Assembly (NCBI GenBank): GCA_009930355.1
Contig: RZYK01000044.1
Span: forward strand, 1-12,086
Origin: Campylobacterota bacterium
GTDB taxonomy: Bacteria; Campylobacterota; Campylobacteria; Campylobacterales; Sulfurospirillaceae
Direction: 5' to 3'
Length of the DNA: 12,086 bases
Under the pieces are notes generated by a model. That model saw nothing but the letters and a program-made list of their open reading frames with translations, was not told the DNA's origin and ran no database searches. How positions within the stretch are numbered: position 1 is the stretch's first letter; every line of letters starts with the position of its first letter. The translations under genes were made by a program, and so were the position numbers. Shown here piece by piece: positions 1-6,782 of this stretch.

Positions 1-675
1 TTTAAAAAACTGAAGCAAAGGAGGAGTTTTAAGCATCAAAGATAGATTCATAAAATGGTGTTCTACTCCCACAAGTGCGTCGTGCATATCATTGCCAGCC
101 GATTGCACACTTTGGTGCAAACACTCCATAAAGAGACGGTTGCATTGAACCATCAGCTCTGTGTACATCTCATAAAACGCACTGTTTACATGTAAATCAT
201 AGAGCTTTGCGTAACGCTGAGTCTCAAAGGTACTAAAGAGTGCAGAGATGGTAGGGAAATTAAGCTCACCTTTTCCAAGAAGCACCAAACGAGCACTGTT
301 TAACTCCTCTGAAAAATCAATCAAGTGAAACAGAATGTGGATGATATATGGCTCAGGCTCGATGACCACAATACGTTGGTGTTTTTTGTTTGCCAAAAGG
401 TGTTTCAACAATGCCCCATTGCCCATTCCAAAAAAATAAAGGTAGGGGTACTCTTGAAAGAGTTTAAACTGCTCTTTTTGCTCTTTTAAAACCGCTTGTG
501 GTTTGGTTGCATACAAAGGCACAAAGGTGCTTGTATGAATGAGATTGAGCGTTTCAAGTGCTTCATTTTCCATAAAAATTTCATACGGAATGTCTGAAGG
601 TAAGTTACTTAGCTCATGAGCTAGAGAAGGATTTTTTAACAAAAGTGCGGAGGTATTTTTTTCATATAAAGACAT
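1..675 (-). CDS. Maf (DUF115) flagellin glycosylation protein, N-terminal part, truncated by window edge
   Basis: This reading frame is open for 225 codons from an ATG at 675 to the left edge, so the C-terminal part is missing. Residues 79-90 (YFFGMGNG followed by ALLK) and 101-110 (RIVVIEPEPY) are the glycine loop and acidic strand end of a Rossmann-like fold, as in the Maf/MptE-like (DUF115) family. Residues 206-225 (HHFMNLSLMLKTPPLLQFFK) match the segment that precedes the conserved core in this family. Maf proteins in Campylobacter and Helicobacter are cytoplasmic and are linked to adding nonulosonic acids (pseudaminic or legionaminic acid) to flagellin Ser/Thr before export. The flagellin gene directly upstream is the likely substrate. 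A Shine-Dalgarno AAAGGTGA sits 3-5 nt before the ATG, and a sigma-54-like promoter lies at 707-723. Family assignment is good; donor sugar cannot be told. Confidence 0.82.
   Translation of the reverse strand, partial: MSLYEKNTSALLLKNPSLAHELSNLPSDIPYEIFMENEALETLNLIHTSTFVPLYATKPQAVLKEQKEQFKLFQEYPYLYFFGMGNGALLKHLLANKKHQRIVVIEPEPYIIHILFHLIDFSEELNSARLVLLGKGELNFPTISALFSTFETQRYAKLYDLHVNSAFYEMYTELMVQCNRLFMECLHQSVQSAGNDMHDALVGVEHHFMNLSLMLKTPPLLQFFK
185..196. repeat. TACATGTA palindrome copy 1, inside the maf gene
   Basis: TTTACATGTAAA is a perfect 12-bp palindrome within the maf coding sequence, read on the minus strand as Leu-His-Val-Asn. It is the full consensus form of the recurring element. Confidence 0.75.
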
Positions 676-706
676 AATTCACCTTTTATGTTACGTAGCC
701 CTTTAA

Positions 707-723
707 AAGCAAGAACTATACCC
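707..723 (-). promoter_or_regulatory. candidate sigma-54 (RpoN) promoter of the maf gene
   Basis: On the minus strand the sequence GGGTATAGTTCTTGCTT has GG and GC separated by exactly 10 nt plus the TTGCTT -12 block, fitting the RpoN -24/-12 consensus used for middle flagellar genes in Campylobacterota. The -12 GC lies about 34 nt before the ATG at 675. The site begins directly after the U-tract of the flagellin terminator, so maf could have its own transcript. No experimental support; a 16-nt pattern can arise by chance. Confidence 0.5.
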
Positions 724-725
724 AT

Positions 726-758
726 AAAAAAAGGGTAGATGAGTCACCCCACCTACCC
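726..758 (-). terminator. intrinsic terminator of the flagellin gene
   Basis: Read on the minus strand, 758-750 (GGGTAGGTG) pairs with 741-733 (CATCTACCC) in a 9-bp stem containing one G-U pair, with an 8-nt loop, followed by seven T residues (732-726). The G-U pair becomes an A-C mismatch on the plus strand, so the structure is oriented for minus-strand transcription. It lies about 20 nt after the flagellin stop codon. Confidence 0.85.
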
Positions 759-768
759 CTAGAGAGAA

Positions 769-792
769 AAATTGTTACTATTGTAACAATTT
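769..792 (-). repeat. 10-bp inverted repeat enclosing the flagellin stop codon
   Basis: AAATTGTTAC (769-778) is perfectly complementary to GTAACAATTT (783-792) with a 4-nt loop. The TAG stop of flagellin (780-778) spans the loop and stem. It lies just upstream of the terminator hairpin and may stabilise the 3' end of this abundant mRNA or assist termination. Function is inferred. Confidence 0.5.
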
Positions 793-2238
793 CAATACAT
801 TCTGTTGTGTAGAGTTTGCTTGACTTAAAGCATAACTTCCAGCTTGCGCCATGATGTTATATTTTGAGAAGCTTGCAGACTCTTCAGCAAAGTCAACGTC
901 ACGGATTTGAGATTCCGCAGAAGAGACGTTTACTTGAGTAACAGAAATGTTGTTAATCGTTGATGTCAACTGGTTTTGAACAGAACCAATGTCCGCACGA
1001 ATGGTATCAAGTTTCTCTTGCGCTGTTTGAGCAATTTTAATCATCGCTTGAGCACCTGCATAGGTAGTAACACCCGCTGTCAATTCTTGATTAGCGCCTA
1101 CAACGTTATCATTCGCAAACGCACCCATTGCTTCTGCATCAGTTGCACTAATAGCACTCATCATATCACGAAGACTTAAGCTCGCTTCACTCGCACCTGA
1201 AGTATCAAGGTCTGTTGCACCTGCAATTGTCATCTGAATATCTGCCGCACCCGCTTTGGTTAACGTTAAACGACCAGTATAATCACCATTAGCGATCGTA
1301 CCAACAGTTGCAAGACCTGAAACTTGGATAGCTCTACCATAGGTTGATGTAAGGTTTAATTTACCCTCTGCATCAACGCTTGCTGCAACACCTGTGGTTG
1401 CTGTAAATTGGTTAATCGCATCCACCAATACACCGTTGCTATCATTTGCTAATACATCTAAATCTGCCGCAACAATCGTCCCGTTGATAGTAATGTTTGT
1501 TGCGTTACCCGCTGCAACAACACCTGTACCTGTTTGTGTCAAACTCCAACTAGCCGTTACACCTGTACTTCCAGAGTTTTTATTAATCACCGCAGCCAAT
1601 GCACCAATACCTGTACCTGCACTGGTACTAATAACTGCTGATTCAAGTGTCAATGTTTGACCAGCCTCATCGGTATAGGTTACAGTTGCAGAAGCAAGTG
1701 TTCCACCCATATCACTGGTTTCAAAACGAGTTTGACCAATTTTATCAGAACTGGTTGCACCAATACTCATACTTACAGTTTGGTTATTGTACGCACCGAT
1801 TTGAAACTCTGCATTGGTAAAACTACCAGAGAGGAGGTTTTTACCGTTGTATGAAGTTGAACCTGCAATGTTGTCAAGTGCTTCAACCAATTTAGAGATG
1901 TCTGATTGAAGTGCTTTACGAGACGCTGCACTTTGACCATCTTGTGCTGCTTGAGTCGCTTTGGTTTTAATGGTATCAAGAATTTTAATCTGTTCATCCA
2001 TCGCACCGTCTGCAATTTGAGCGATAGATACACCATCATTCGCATTGGCAATCGCTTGACCCAAAGCATTTTTTTGTGAACGAAGAGAGTCAGCAATAGA
2101 CATACCTGATGCATCATCAGCCGCTGTGTTGATTCTCAAACCTGAAGAGAGTTTAGACAAAGAGTTGCTAAGAGCGCTGTTTGTCTTTGTGAGGTTAGTT
2201 TGTGCTCCAAGAGCAGCAACGTTAGTGTTAATACGCAT
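778..2238 (-). CDS. flaA: flagellin, flagellar filament subunit
   Basis: This is the 486-residue structural subunit of the flagellar filament, exported by the flagellar type III system. Residues 1-140 form the N-terminal D0/D1 region (MRINTNVAALGAQ at the start, SSGLRINTAADDASGMSIAD at 31-50). The C-terminal D1/D0 region runs from about 395 to 486 and ends SQANSTQQNVLKLLQ. The middle (about 165-390) is variable and rich in Ser, Thr, Ala and Gly, with Flagellin_IN-like repeats near 196-232 and 248-308; it would be surface exposed and is the likely glycosylation region. No cysteine is present. The D1 segment at 86-101 (KILDTIKTKATQAAQD) resembles Campylobacter flagellins. AAAGGA lies 7 nt before the ATG, a sigma-28 promoter is at 2293-2319 and a terminator at 726-758, so it is probably monocistronic. 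Whether it is flaA or flaB cannot be told from one copy. Confidence 0.95.
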   Translation of the reverse strand: MRINTNVAALGAQTNLTKTNSALSNSLSKLSSGLRINTAADDASGMSIADSLRSQKNALGQAIANANDGVSIAQIADGAMDEQIKILDTIKTKATQAAQDGQSAASRKALQSDISKLVEALDNIAGSTSYNGKNLLSGSFTNAEFQIGAYNNQTVSMSIGATSSDKIGQTRFETSDMGGTLASATVTYTDEAGQTLTLESAVISTSAGTGIGALAAVINKNSGSTGVTASWSLTQTGTGVVAAGNATNITINGTIVAADLDVLANDSNGVLVDAINQFTATTGVAASVDAEGKLNLTSTYGRAIQVSGLATVGTIANGDYTGRLTLTKAGAADIQMTIAGATDLDTSGASEASLSLRDMMSAISATDAEAMGAFANDNVVGANQELTAGVTTYAGAQAMIKIAQTAQEKLDTIRADIGSVQNQLTSTINNISVTQVNVSSAESQIRDVDFAEESASFSKYNIMAQAGSYALSQANSTQQNVLKLLQ

Positions 2239-2292
2239 GATAAATCCTTTTATCGTTTTATTTCTCGGGCTTCCTTGCCTTTGATGAAAACT

Positions 2293-2319
2293 ACATCGTC
2301 ACCTCAAAAAAAAACTTTA
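2293..2319 (-). promoter_or_regulatory. sigma-28 (FliA) promoter of flagellin
   Basis: On the minus strand TAAAGTTT (2319-2312) is an exact match to the enterobacterial sigma-28 -35 box. After exactly 11 nt comes GACGATGT (2300-2293), carrying the CGAT core of the -10 element GCCGATAA. This is the class expected for late flagellin genes. The predicted start of transcription gives a 5' leader of roughly 45-50 nt. The -35 and spacer contain a run of nine T residues. Confidence 0.85.
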
Positions 2320-2323
2320 GCGG

Positions 2324-2352
2324 TTGGCATAGATTTTTTTTTTCGATAGAAT
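2324..2352 (+). promoter_or_regulatory. sigma-70 promoter of topA
   Basis: TTGGCA (2324-2329) and TAGAAT (2347-2352) are separated by 17 nt, the optimal spacing. The spacer contains a run of ten T residues (2334-2343). Initiation near 2359 would leave a leader of under 20 nt that is almost entirely the TTTACATGTAAAG palindrome. The promoter sits back to back with the flagellin sigma-28 promoter. Confidence 0.6.
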
Positions 2353-2362
2353 ACGAAAAAAC

Positions 2363-2376
2363 CTTTACATGTAAAG
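2363..2376 (+). repeat. TACATGTA palindrome copy 2, 14 bp, abutting the topA start
   Basis: CTTTACATGTAAAG is a perfect 14-bp palindrome ending at the base before the topA ATG. The identical 14-mer recurs inside murB at 11819-11832. It would form nearly all of the topA leader. Confidence 0.8.
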
Positions 2377-4461
2377 ATGGAAAAATCATTGAAAAATCTC
2401 ATTATTGTGGAATCACCCACTAAAGCCAAAACGATTAAGAATTTTTTAGGTAAAAACTACACTGTTGTCGCCTCCAAAGGGCATATTAGAGACCTTCCCA
2501 AAAGCAGTTTTGGAATCAAAATAGAAAACCAAACCTTTATTCCAGAGTACCGTGTCCCAAAAGATCACGCCAGTGTGGTTAAAGAGATGAAAGAACTGGC
2601 AAAAGAAGCGGATCAAGTCTATATCGCAACCGATGAGGATAGGGAGGGTGAAGCCATTGGATTTCACATTGCCACGGCTATTGGAAAAGACCCTAAAAGC
2701 TTGCCACGCATCGTTTTTCATGAAATTACTAAACACGCCATTACTCACGCACTCGAAAATCCTCGTATTTTAGATGAAAGCAGCATTAACGCCCAACAAG
2801 CCAGACGCCTGCTCGATAGAATTGTAGGCTATAAACTCTCTCCCCTGCTCTCCTCAAAAATCCAAAAAGGCTTAAGTGCGGGTCGTGTGCAATCTTCAAG
2901 CCTTAAAATAATTGTCGATAGAGAAAAAGAGATAAAAGCCTTTCAGGCAGAAGAGTTTTGGAGCCTTGATGCACTCTTTAATAAAACCATTGAAGCCTCT
3001 TTGGTGGAATTTGAGGGTGAAAAAATTGAAAAAATGAGCATCGGCAATCAAGAACGTGCCTATGCCATCAAAGAAAAACTTTTAAAAGAAGCTTTTCATG
3101 TCGCCCTTTTGGAGAAAAAAGAGCGTGAGAGTTCTCCCAGCCCTGCGTTTATGACTTCAACCCTGCAACAAAGTGCCTCCAGTGCGTTGGGGTATTCGCC
3201 TAAAAAAACGATGATGCTCGCACAAACCTTGTACGAGGGTGTTAAAACCCATCAAGGCGTTCAAGGTATCATCACCTATATGAGAACCGACTCGCTTAAT
3301 ATTTCTAAAGAGGCGATTGAAGCGGCACGTGAGCAGATTTTAAATCAATACGGCAAAGCCTATCTGCCTGAAAAAGCTCGTTTTTATGCCAACAAAAGCA
3401 AAAGTGCACAAGAAGCACACGAAGCGATTCGTCCTACCATTTTGGAGTTCACCCCAGCGATGGCAAGTGCGTACTTAGCGCCTGATGAACTTAAACTCTA
3501 CGCTCTGATTTACAACCGCTTTTTAGCGTCTCAAATGAACAATGCCCGTTTTGAATCCCAAACGCTTATCTTTGAAAGTCACAGTGGTAAATTTAAAGCG
3601 AGTGGGCGAAAACTTCTTTTTGATGGATTTTACAAAGTCTATGGCGATAACGACAAAGATAAATTGCTTCCTGAATTAGCCCTCAAACAAGAAGTCACAT
3701 TAAGCAAACTCGATGCCAACCAACACTTTACAGAGCCTCCTTCTCGCTACTCAGAAGCCAGTTTGATTAAAAAATTAGAGAGCCTTGGCATTGGCAGACC
3801 TTCTACCTATGCGCCAACCATCTCGGTTTTAAGTGCACGTGAATACATTAACATTGAAAAAAAGCAGATTGTCCCCACCGAAGTTGCTTTTCAAGTCACG
3901 GAACTTTTAGAGCAACACTTTCCTCAAATTGTTGATTCTTCCTTTACTTCAAACATGGAAGAGCGCCTAGACTTAATTGCCGAAGATAAAGAGGATTGGC
4001 AAGCTATTTTATGGAATTTCTATGAGCCCTTTGATGCGCAAGTTGCCAAAGGCAAAACGGAGATTCAGAGCCAAAAAGTTATTGTCTTTACAGGAGAGAT
4101 GTGTCCAGAGTGTGGGAAAGAGCTTGTACGACGAAAAGGGCGTTTTGGTGAGTTTATTGCGTGCAGTACCTATCCTACATGTAAATACACCCAAAACCTC
4201 AAAAAAGTGAGCGATAGCGCCCCTAAAGAGCATGTCAAACTTGCGGTACCTTGTCCTGAGTGTGGTGGCGATATTATTGAGCGAAGCTCCCGCCGTGGTA
4301 AATTTTTTGGTTGTGGCAATTACCCCAAATGCAAATTTATCTCCAATTACGAACCCACTGAGAAAAAATGCCCTGAATGTGGCTACATTATGGCGAAACG
4401 GGAACTGCGTAAAAAAGAGATTTATGAGTGCATAAAATGCAAACACAAAGAAGAGGCGTAA
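2377..4461 (+). CDS. topA: DNA topoisomerase I (type IA)
   Basis: This 694-residue enzyme relaxes negative supercoils through a 5'-phosphotyrosine intermediate. The Toprim domain starts at once (NLIIVESPTKAKTIKNFLG) and contains the metal-binding acidic triad at D86, D88 and E90 in ATDEDREGEA. The catalytic tyrosine is Y301 in GIITYMRTDS. The C-terminus holds three zinc ribbons with four cysteines each: C576/C579/C596/C602, C626/C629/C646/C652 and C665/C668/C685/C688; the last is the most divergent. The length fits Campylobacterota TopA. The ATG lies directly after a TTTACATGTAAAG palindrome and has a weak ribosome site. A TTG at 2389, seven nt after a GGA and giving MKNLIIVESP as in many TopA proteins, is an alternative start. 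bioB follows 61 nt downstream and may be cotranscribed. Confidence 0.97.
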   Translation: MEKSLKNLIIVESPTKAKTIKNFLGKNYTVVASKGHIRDLPKSSFGIKIENQTFIPEYRVPKDHASVVKEMKELAKEADQVYIATDEDREGEAIGFHIATAIGKDPKSLPRIVFHEITKHAITHALENPRILDESSINAQQARRLLDRIVGYKLSPLLSSKIQKGLSAGRVQSSSLKIIVDREKEIKAFQAEEFWSLDALFNKTIEASLVEFEGEKIEKMSIGNQERAYAIKEKLLKEAFHVALLEKKERESSPSPAFMTSTLQQSASSALGYSPKKTMMLAQTLYEGVKTHQGVQGIITYMRTDSLNISKEAIEAAREQILNQYGKAYLPEKARFYANKSKSAQEAHEAIRPTILEFTPAMASAYLAPDELKLYALIYNRFLASQMNNARFESQTLIFESHSGKFKASGRKLLFDGFYKVYGDNDKDKLLPELALKQEVTLSKLDANQHFTEPPSRYSEASLIKKLESLGIGRPSTYAPTISVLSAREYINIEKKQIVPTEVAFQVTELLEQHFPQIVDSSFTSNMEERLDLIAEDKEDWQAILWNFYEPFDAQVAKGKTEIQSQKVIVFTGEMCPECGKELVRRKGRFGEFIACSTYPTCKYTQNLKKVSDSAPKEHVKLAVPCPECGGDIIERSSRRGKFFGCGNYPKCKFISNYEPTEKKCPECGYIMAKRELRKKEIYECIKCKHKEEA
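4176..4185 (+). repeat. TACATGTA palindrome copy 3, inside topA
   Basis: TACATGTAAA lies within codons for Thr-Cys-Lys of the first zinc ribbon of TopA. Only the 8-bp core is palindromic here. The metal-binding cysteine codon constrains part of the site, so this copy may be coincidental. Confidence 0.55.
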
Positions 4462-4498
4462 GCTCTCTTCTTTCCTACCAAAACCATCTCACCTAATC

Positions 4499-4512
4499 TT
4501 TACATGTAAGGA
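4499..4512 (+). repeat. TACATGTA palindrome copy 4, carrying the bioB ribosome site
   Basis: TTTACATGTAAGGA lies between topA and bioB. Its right half supplies AAGGA, 10 nt before the bioB ATG. The same 14-mer precedes the mqnD start and occurs on both strands in the gltA/AMIN junction. Confidence 0.75.
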
Positions 4513-4522
4513 AAAATACCTG

Positions 4523-5374
4523 ATGAAAAAACCTATTTTTTTATGTTCTATTTGTAATATTTCCAGTGGAAGTTGTGCCGAGGATTGTGGGTTTTGTACC
4601 CAAAGTGCCCACCATCATGCCGATATTGAGCGCTACAAATACAAAGCCATTGAGCAGATTGTAACCGAAGCCAAATGTGCCTCTCAAAATGGTGCCCTTG
4701 GTTTTTGTTTGGTCACCTCAGGTCTTGGGCTGGATGATAAAAAACTCGCCTTCGTGTGCGAAGCAGCCCGTGCAGTGAAAAGTCAATTGCCTCATTTGAT
4801 GCTGATTGCTTGCAATGGAACCGCCAGCGTTGAACAACTCGAAACCCTAAAAGAGGCTGGTGTAAATGCCTACAACCACAACTTAGAGAGTTCCAAAGAG
4901 TTTTACCCCAACATCTGCACAACCCATTCATGGAAAGGGCGTTATCAAACCTGTTTAAACGTCAAAAAGGTGGGGCTCTTTTTGTTTACAGGAGGCATTG
5001 TGGGATTGGGAGAGAGTGAAGCGGATAGAGCCTCTTTACTTCAAAGTATTTGCGAACTCTCTCCTGCAACAGTACCCCTTAATTTTTACATCTCAAATCC
5101 TGCCTTACCTCTTAAAGCGACCCCTTTAAGTGAAGCAGAAGCGCTTGAAATTATCAAAGAATTTAAAGCCAAACTTCCTAAAGAGAGTGTTTTAATGATA
5201 GCAGGAGGACGGGAGCAAACCTTTAACCCACACTGTGACATTTTCGCAGCGGGTGCGGATTCTATTATTATTGGAGATTATCTTACCACCAAAGGTGAAT
5301 CGCCTAATCGTGATAGAGAAATGATTGAAAATTTAGGATACAGTGTCGCGAGCATCTGTCATCACGTAGTCTAA
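4523..5374 (+). CDS. bioB: biotin synthase (radical SAM)
   Basis: BioB inserts sulfur into dethiobiotin in the last step of biotin synthesis. The radical SAM motif is C18-x3-C22-x2-C25 (CAEDCGFC). Other family marks are GFCLVTSG with C62, LIACNG with C97, YNHNLESS at 117-124, GGIVGLGE at 157-164 and IGDYLTTKG near the end. At 283 residues it has the short N-terminus usual in Campylobacterota, compared with about 346 in E. coli. C62 and C97 match E. coli C97 and C128, ligands of the sulfur-donating [2Fe-2S] cluster. The position of the third ligand, C188, is F155 (codon TTT at 4985-4987), and the Arg260 position appears to be Met. Biotin synthase remains the best call, but the auxiliary cluster must be bound differently. 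The ribosome site AAGGA comes from a TTTACATGTAAGGA palindrome. No other biotin gene is in the window. Confidence 0.9.
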   Translation: MKKPIFLCSICNISSGSCAEDCGFCTQSAHHHADIERYKYKAIEQIVTEAKCASQNGALGFCLVTSGLGLDDKKLAFVCEAARAVKSQLPHLMLIACNGTASVEQLETLKEAGVNAYNHNLESSKEFYPNICTTHSWKGRYQTCLNVKKVGLFLFTGGIVGLGESEADRASLLQSICELSPATVPLNFYISNPALPLKATPLSEAEALEIIKEFKAKLPKESVLMIAGGREQTFNPHCDIFAAGADSIIIGDYLTTKGESPNRDREMIENLGYSVASICHHVV

Positions 5375-5377
5375 TGA

Positions 5378-5393
5378 TTGTTCATTTGAACAA
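5378..5393. repeat. 6-bp inverted repeat upstream of the gltA -10 element
   Basis: TTGTTC (5378-5383) and GAACAA (5388-5393) flank a 4-nt ATTT loop. It begins 4 nt after the bioB stop and ends 12 nt before the gltA -10 box, where a -35 element would lie. It has no following T-run, so it is a poor terminator; it could be an operator for gltA. Function is not established. Confidence 0.35.
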
Positions 5394-5402
5394 AAAGAAA
5401 TT

Positions 5403-5411
5403 TGCTATAAT
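5403..5411 (+). promoter_or_regulatory. extended -10 promoter of gltA
   Basis: TGCTATAAT matches the extended -10 consensus TGnTATAAT exactly. No good -35 box lies at standard spacing, which is common in Campylobacterota housekeeping promoters. Transcription would start about 35 nt before the gltA ATG, making gltA a unit separate from topA-bioB. Confidence 0.7.
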
Positions 5412-5452
5412 AAATGCCATTATGAGTTTAATCGTTTTAGTAAAGGATGTGT

Positions 5453-6739
5453 ATGAGTAAAGATACTGTTACCCTTATTGATAATCGCACGGGAGAGGAA
5501 TTTGAATTTCCTATTCTCAAGGCAACTCTTGGTTCTGATGTCGTTGATATATCTTCATTTTATGCCAATACAGGCATGTTTACTTTGGATCGTGGTTTTA
5601 CCTCAACGGCAAGTTGTCGCTCTCAGATTACGTACATTGATGGCAATATTGGTAAATTGATGTACCGTGGCTACGATATTGCGTATCTTGCCACCAAAAA
5701 ATCATTTTTAGATACGGCTTATTTGCTCTTACACAAAGAATTACCCACCAAAGAGCAGTATAAAAACTTTTTAGCGGAACTAAAAAAACGCTCTTTCATT
5801 CATGAAAGTATGCGTAAACTTTTTGATGCCTTTCCTGATAACGCACATCCTATGGCTATTTTATCAGCAGCTGTTTCAGCCCTTTCAACCTTTTACTTTG
5901 ACCATTTAGATATGGATTCACCCGAAGAAGCCAAAGAGATGGCACATCGTATTGTGGCTAAAATTCCTACGATTGCAGCGTTTTCTTACCGTTACTCACA
6001 AGGACTTCCTATTATTTATCCTGATTTAGATAAAGGATTTACGGAAAACTTTTTATACATGCTTCGAGGCTATCCGCACCACCATATTGATTTAAAACCT
6101 ATCGAAGTTCAAGCACTCGATACCATTTTTACACTCCATGCTGATCATGAACAAAATGCTTCTACCACATCCGTGCGTGTTGTAGCGTCAACCCATGCAC
6201 ATCCTTATGCGGCAATTTCTGCGGGCATTGGTGCATTGTGGGGACGAGCGCACGGTGGAGCAAATGAGTCTGTGATTCGTCAATTAGAGTTAATTGGCAC
6301 TGTTGATAATGTCGATAAATACATCGCCAAAGCAAAAGATCCTAATGATCCTTTTAGATTGATGGGGTTTGGTCATAGGGTCTATAAAAACTTTGACCCA
6401 CGTGCAACCATTTTGAAAAACCTTCAAAAAAAATTGGTTAACGAACTCGCAATTGATACCGAACTCATGGCAGTCGCACACCGTATTGAGGAAATTGCTT
6501 TAAATGATGACTATTTCATTAAACGTAAGCTCTATCCAAATATTGACTTTTACTCAGGGCTTATTTTACAAGCGCTTAAAATTCCAAAAGAGATGTTTGC
6601 CGTTATTTTTGTCATCGGAAGAACCCCTGGGTGGGTTGCACAATGGATTGAACTCAAAGAACAACCGGATATGAAAATTGCTCGCCCTCGTCAACACTAT
6701 ATTGGACCTGTCGAACGAACACCAAAATTTGAGCTTTAA
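5453..6739 (+). CDS. gltA: citrate synthase (type II, hexameric class)
   Basis: GltA condenses acetyl-CoA and oxaloacetate to citrate, the entry step of the TCA cycle. The protein is 428 residues from this start, normal for Gram-negative type II enzymes. The catalytic residues are visible: H267 in WGRAHGGANE, H308 in GFGHRVYKN and D365 in NIDFYSG. RDGRTPGW-type active-site sequence appears as IGRTPGWVAQW, and the C-terminus (RPRQHYIGP) is typical. The start at 5453 is chosen over an in-frame ATG at 5447 because AAGGA (5443-5447) is then 5 nt upstream, while the earlier ATG overlaps it. It has its own extended -10 promoter at 5403. It converges with the AMIN-protein gene across a strong inverted repeat. 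Methylcitrate synthase is less likely given overall similarity to GltA. Confidence 0.96.
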   Translation: MSKDTVTLIDNRTGEEFEFPILKATLGSDVVDISSFYANTGMFTLDRGFTSTASCRSQITYIDGNIGKLMYRGYDIAYLATKKSFLDTAYLLLHKELPTKEQYKNFLAELKKRSFIHESMRKLFDAFPDNAHPMAILSAAVSALSTFYFDHLDMDSPEEAKEMAHRIVAKIPTIAAFSYRYSQGLPIIYPDLDKGFTENFLYMLRGYPHHHIDLKPIEVQALDTIFTLHADHEQNASTTSVRVVASTHAHPYAAISAGIGALWGRAHGGANESVIRQLELIGTVDNVDKYIAKAKDPNDPFRLMGFGHRVYKNFDPRATILKNLQKKLVNELAIDTELMAVAHRIEEIALNDDYFIKRKLYPNIDFYSGLILQALKIPKEMFAVIFVIGRTPGWVAQWIELKEQPDMKIARPRQHYIGPVERTPKFEL

Positions 6740-6742
6740 CCT

Positions 6743-6777
6743 TTTTTACATGTAAGGATTTTCCTTACATGTAAAAA
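6743..6777. repeat. perfect 15-bp inverted repeat at a convergent gene junction (TACATGTA copies 5 and 6)
   Basis: TTTTTACATGTAAGG (6743-6757) is exactly complementary to CCTTACATGTAAAAA (6763-6777), with a 5-nt ATTTT loop. It is two TTTACATGTAAGG elements facing each other. It fills nearly all of the 43 bp between the gltA stop and the AMIN-gene stop, so it could serve as a shared transcript end. It lacks the GC-rich stem base and following T-run of a standard intrinsic terminator on either strand. Confidence 0.85.
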
Positions 6778-6782
6778 TATCA

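Noticed and set aside
1394..1660. An 88-codon plus-strand open frame opposite flagellin
   Set aside because: Its Ala/Val/Pro-rich composition is the reverse complement of the Thr/Ala-rich flagellin middle region; no start signals.
1773..2117. A 114-codon minus-strand frame inside flagellin
   Set aside because: It is a shifted frame of the conserved flagellin N-terminal region, which is clearly coding in the other frame.
2324..2345. Sigma-54 promoter reading toward topA from TGGCAT at 2325-2330
   Set aside because: The GC dinucleotide required 10 nt after GG is missing; the position is poly-T. A sigma-70 promoter explains the site better.
4009..4446. A 145-codon minus-strand open frame opposite topA
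   Set aside because: It is the complement of a strongly supported TopA zinc-ribbon region, with no ribosome site and no recognisable protein character.
6743..6777. Inverted repeat as insertion-sequence or transposon ends
   Set aside because: The arms are only 5 bp apart, with no transposase or target duplication; it is explained as two copies of the recurring palindrome.
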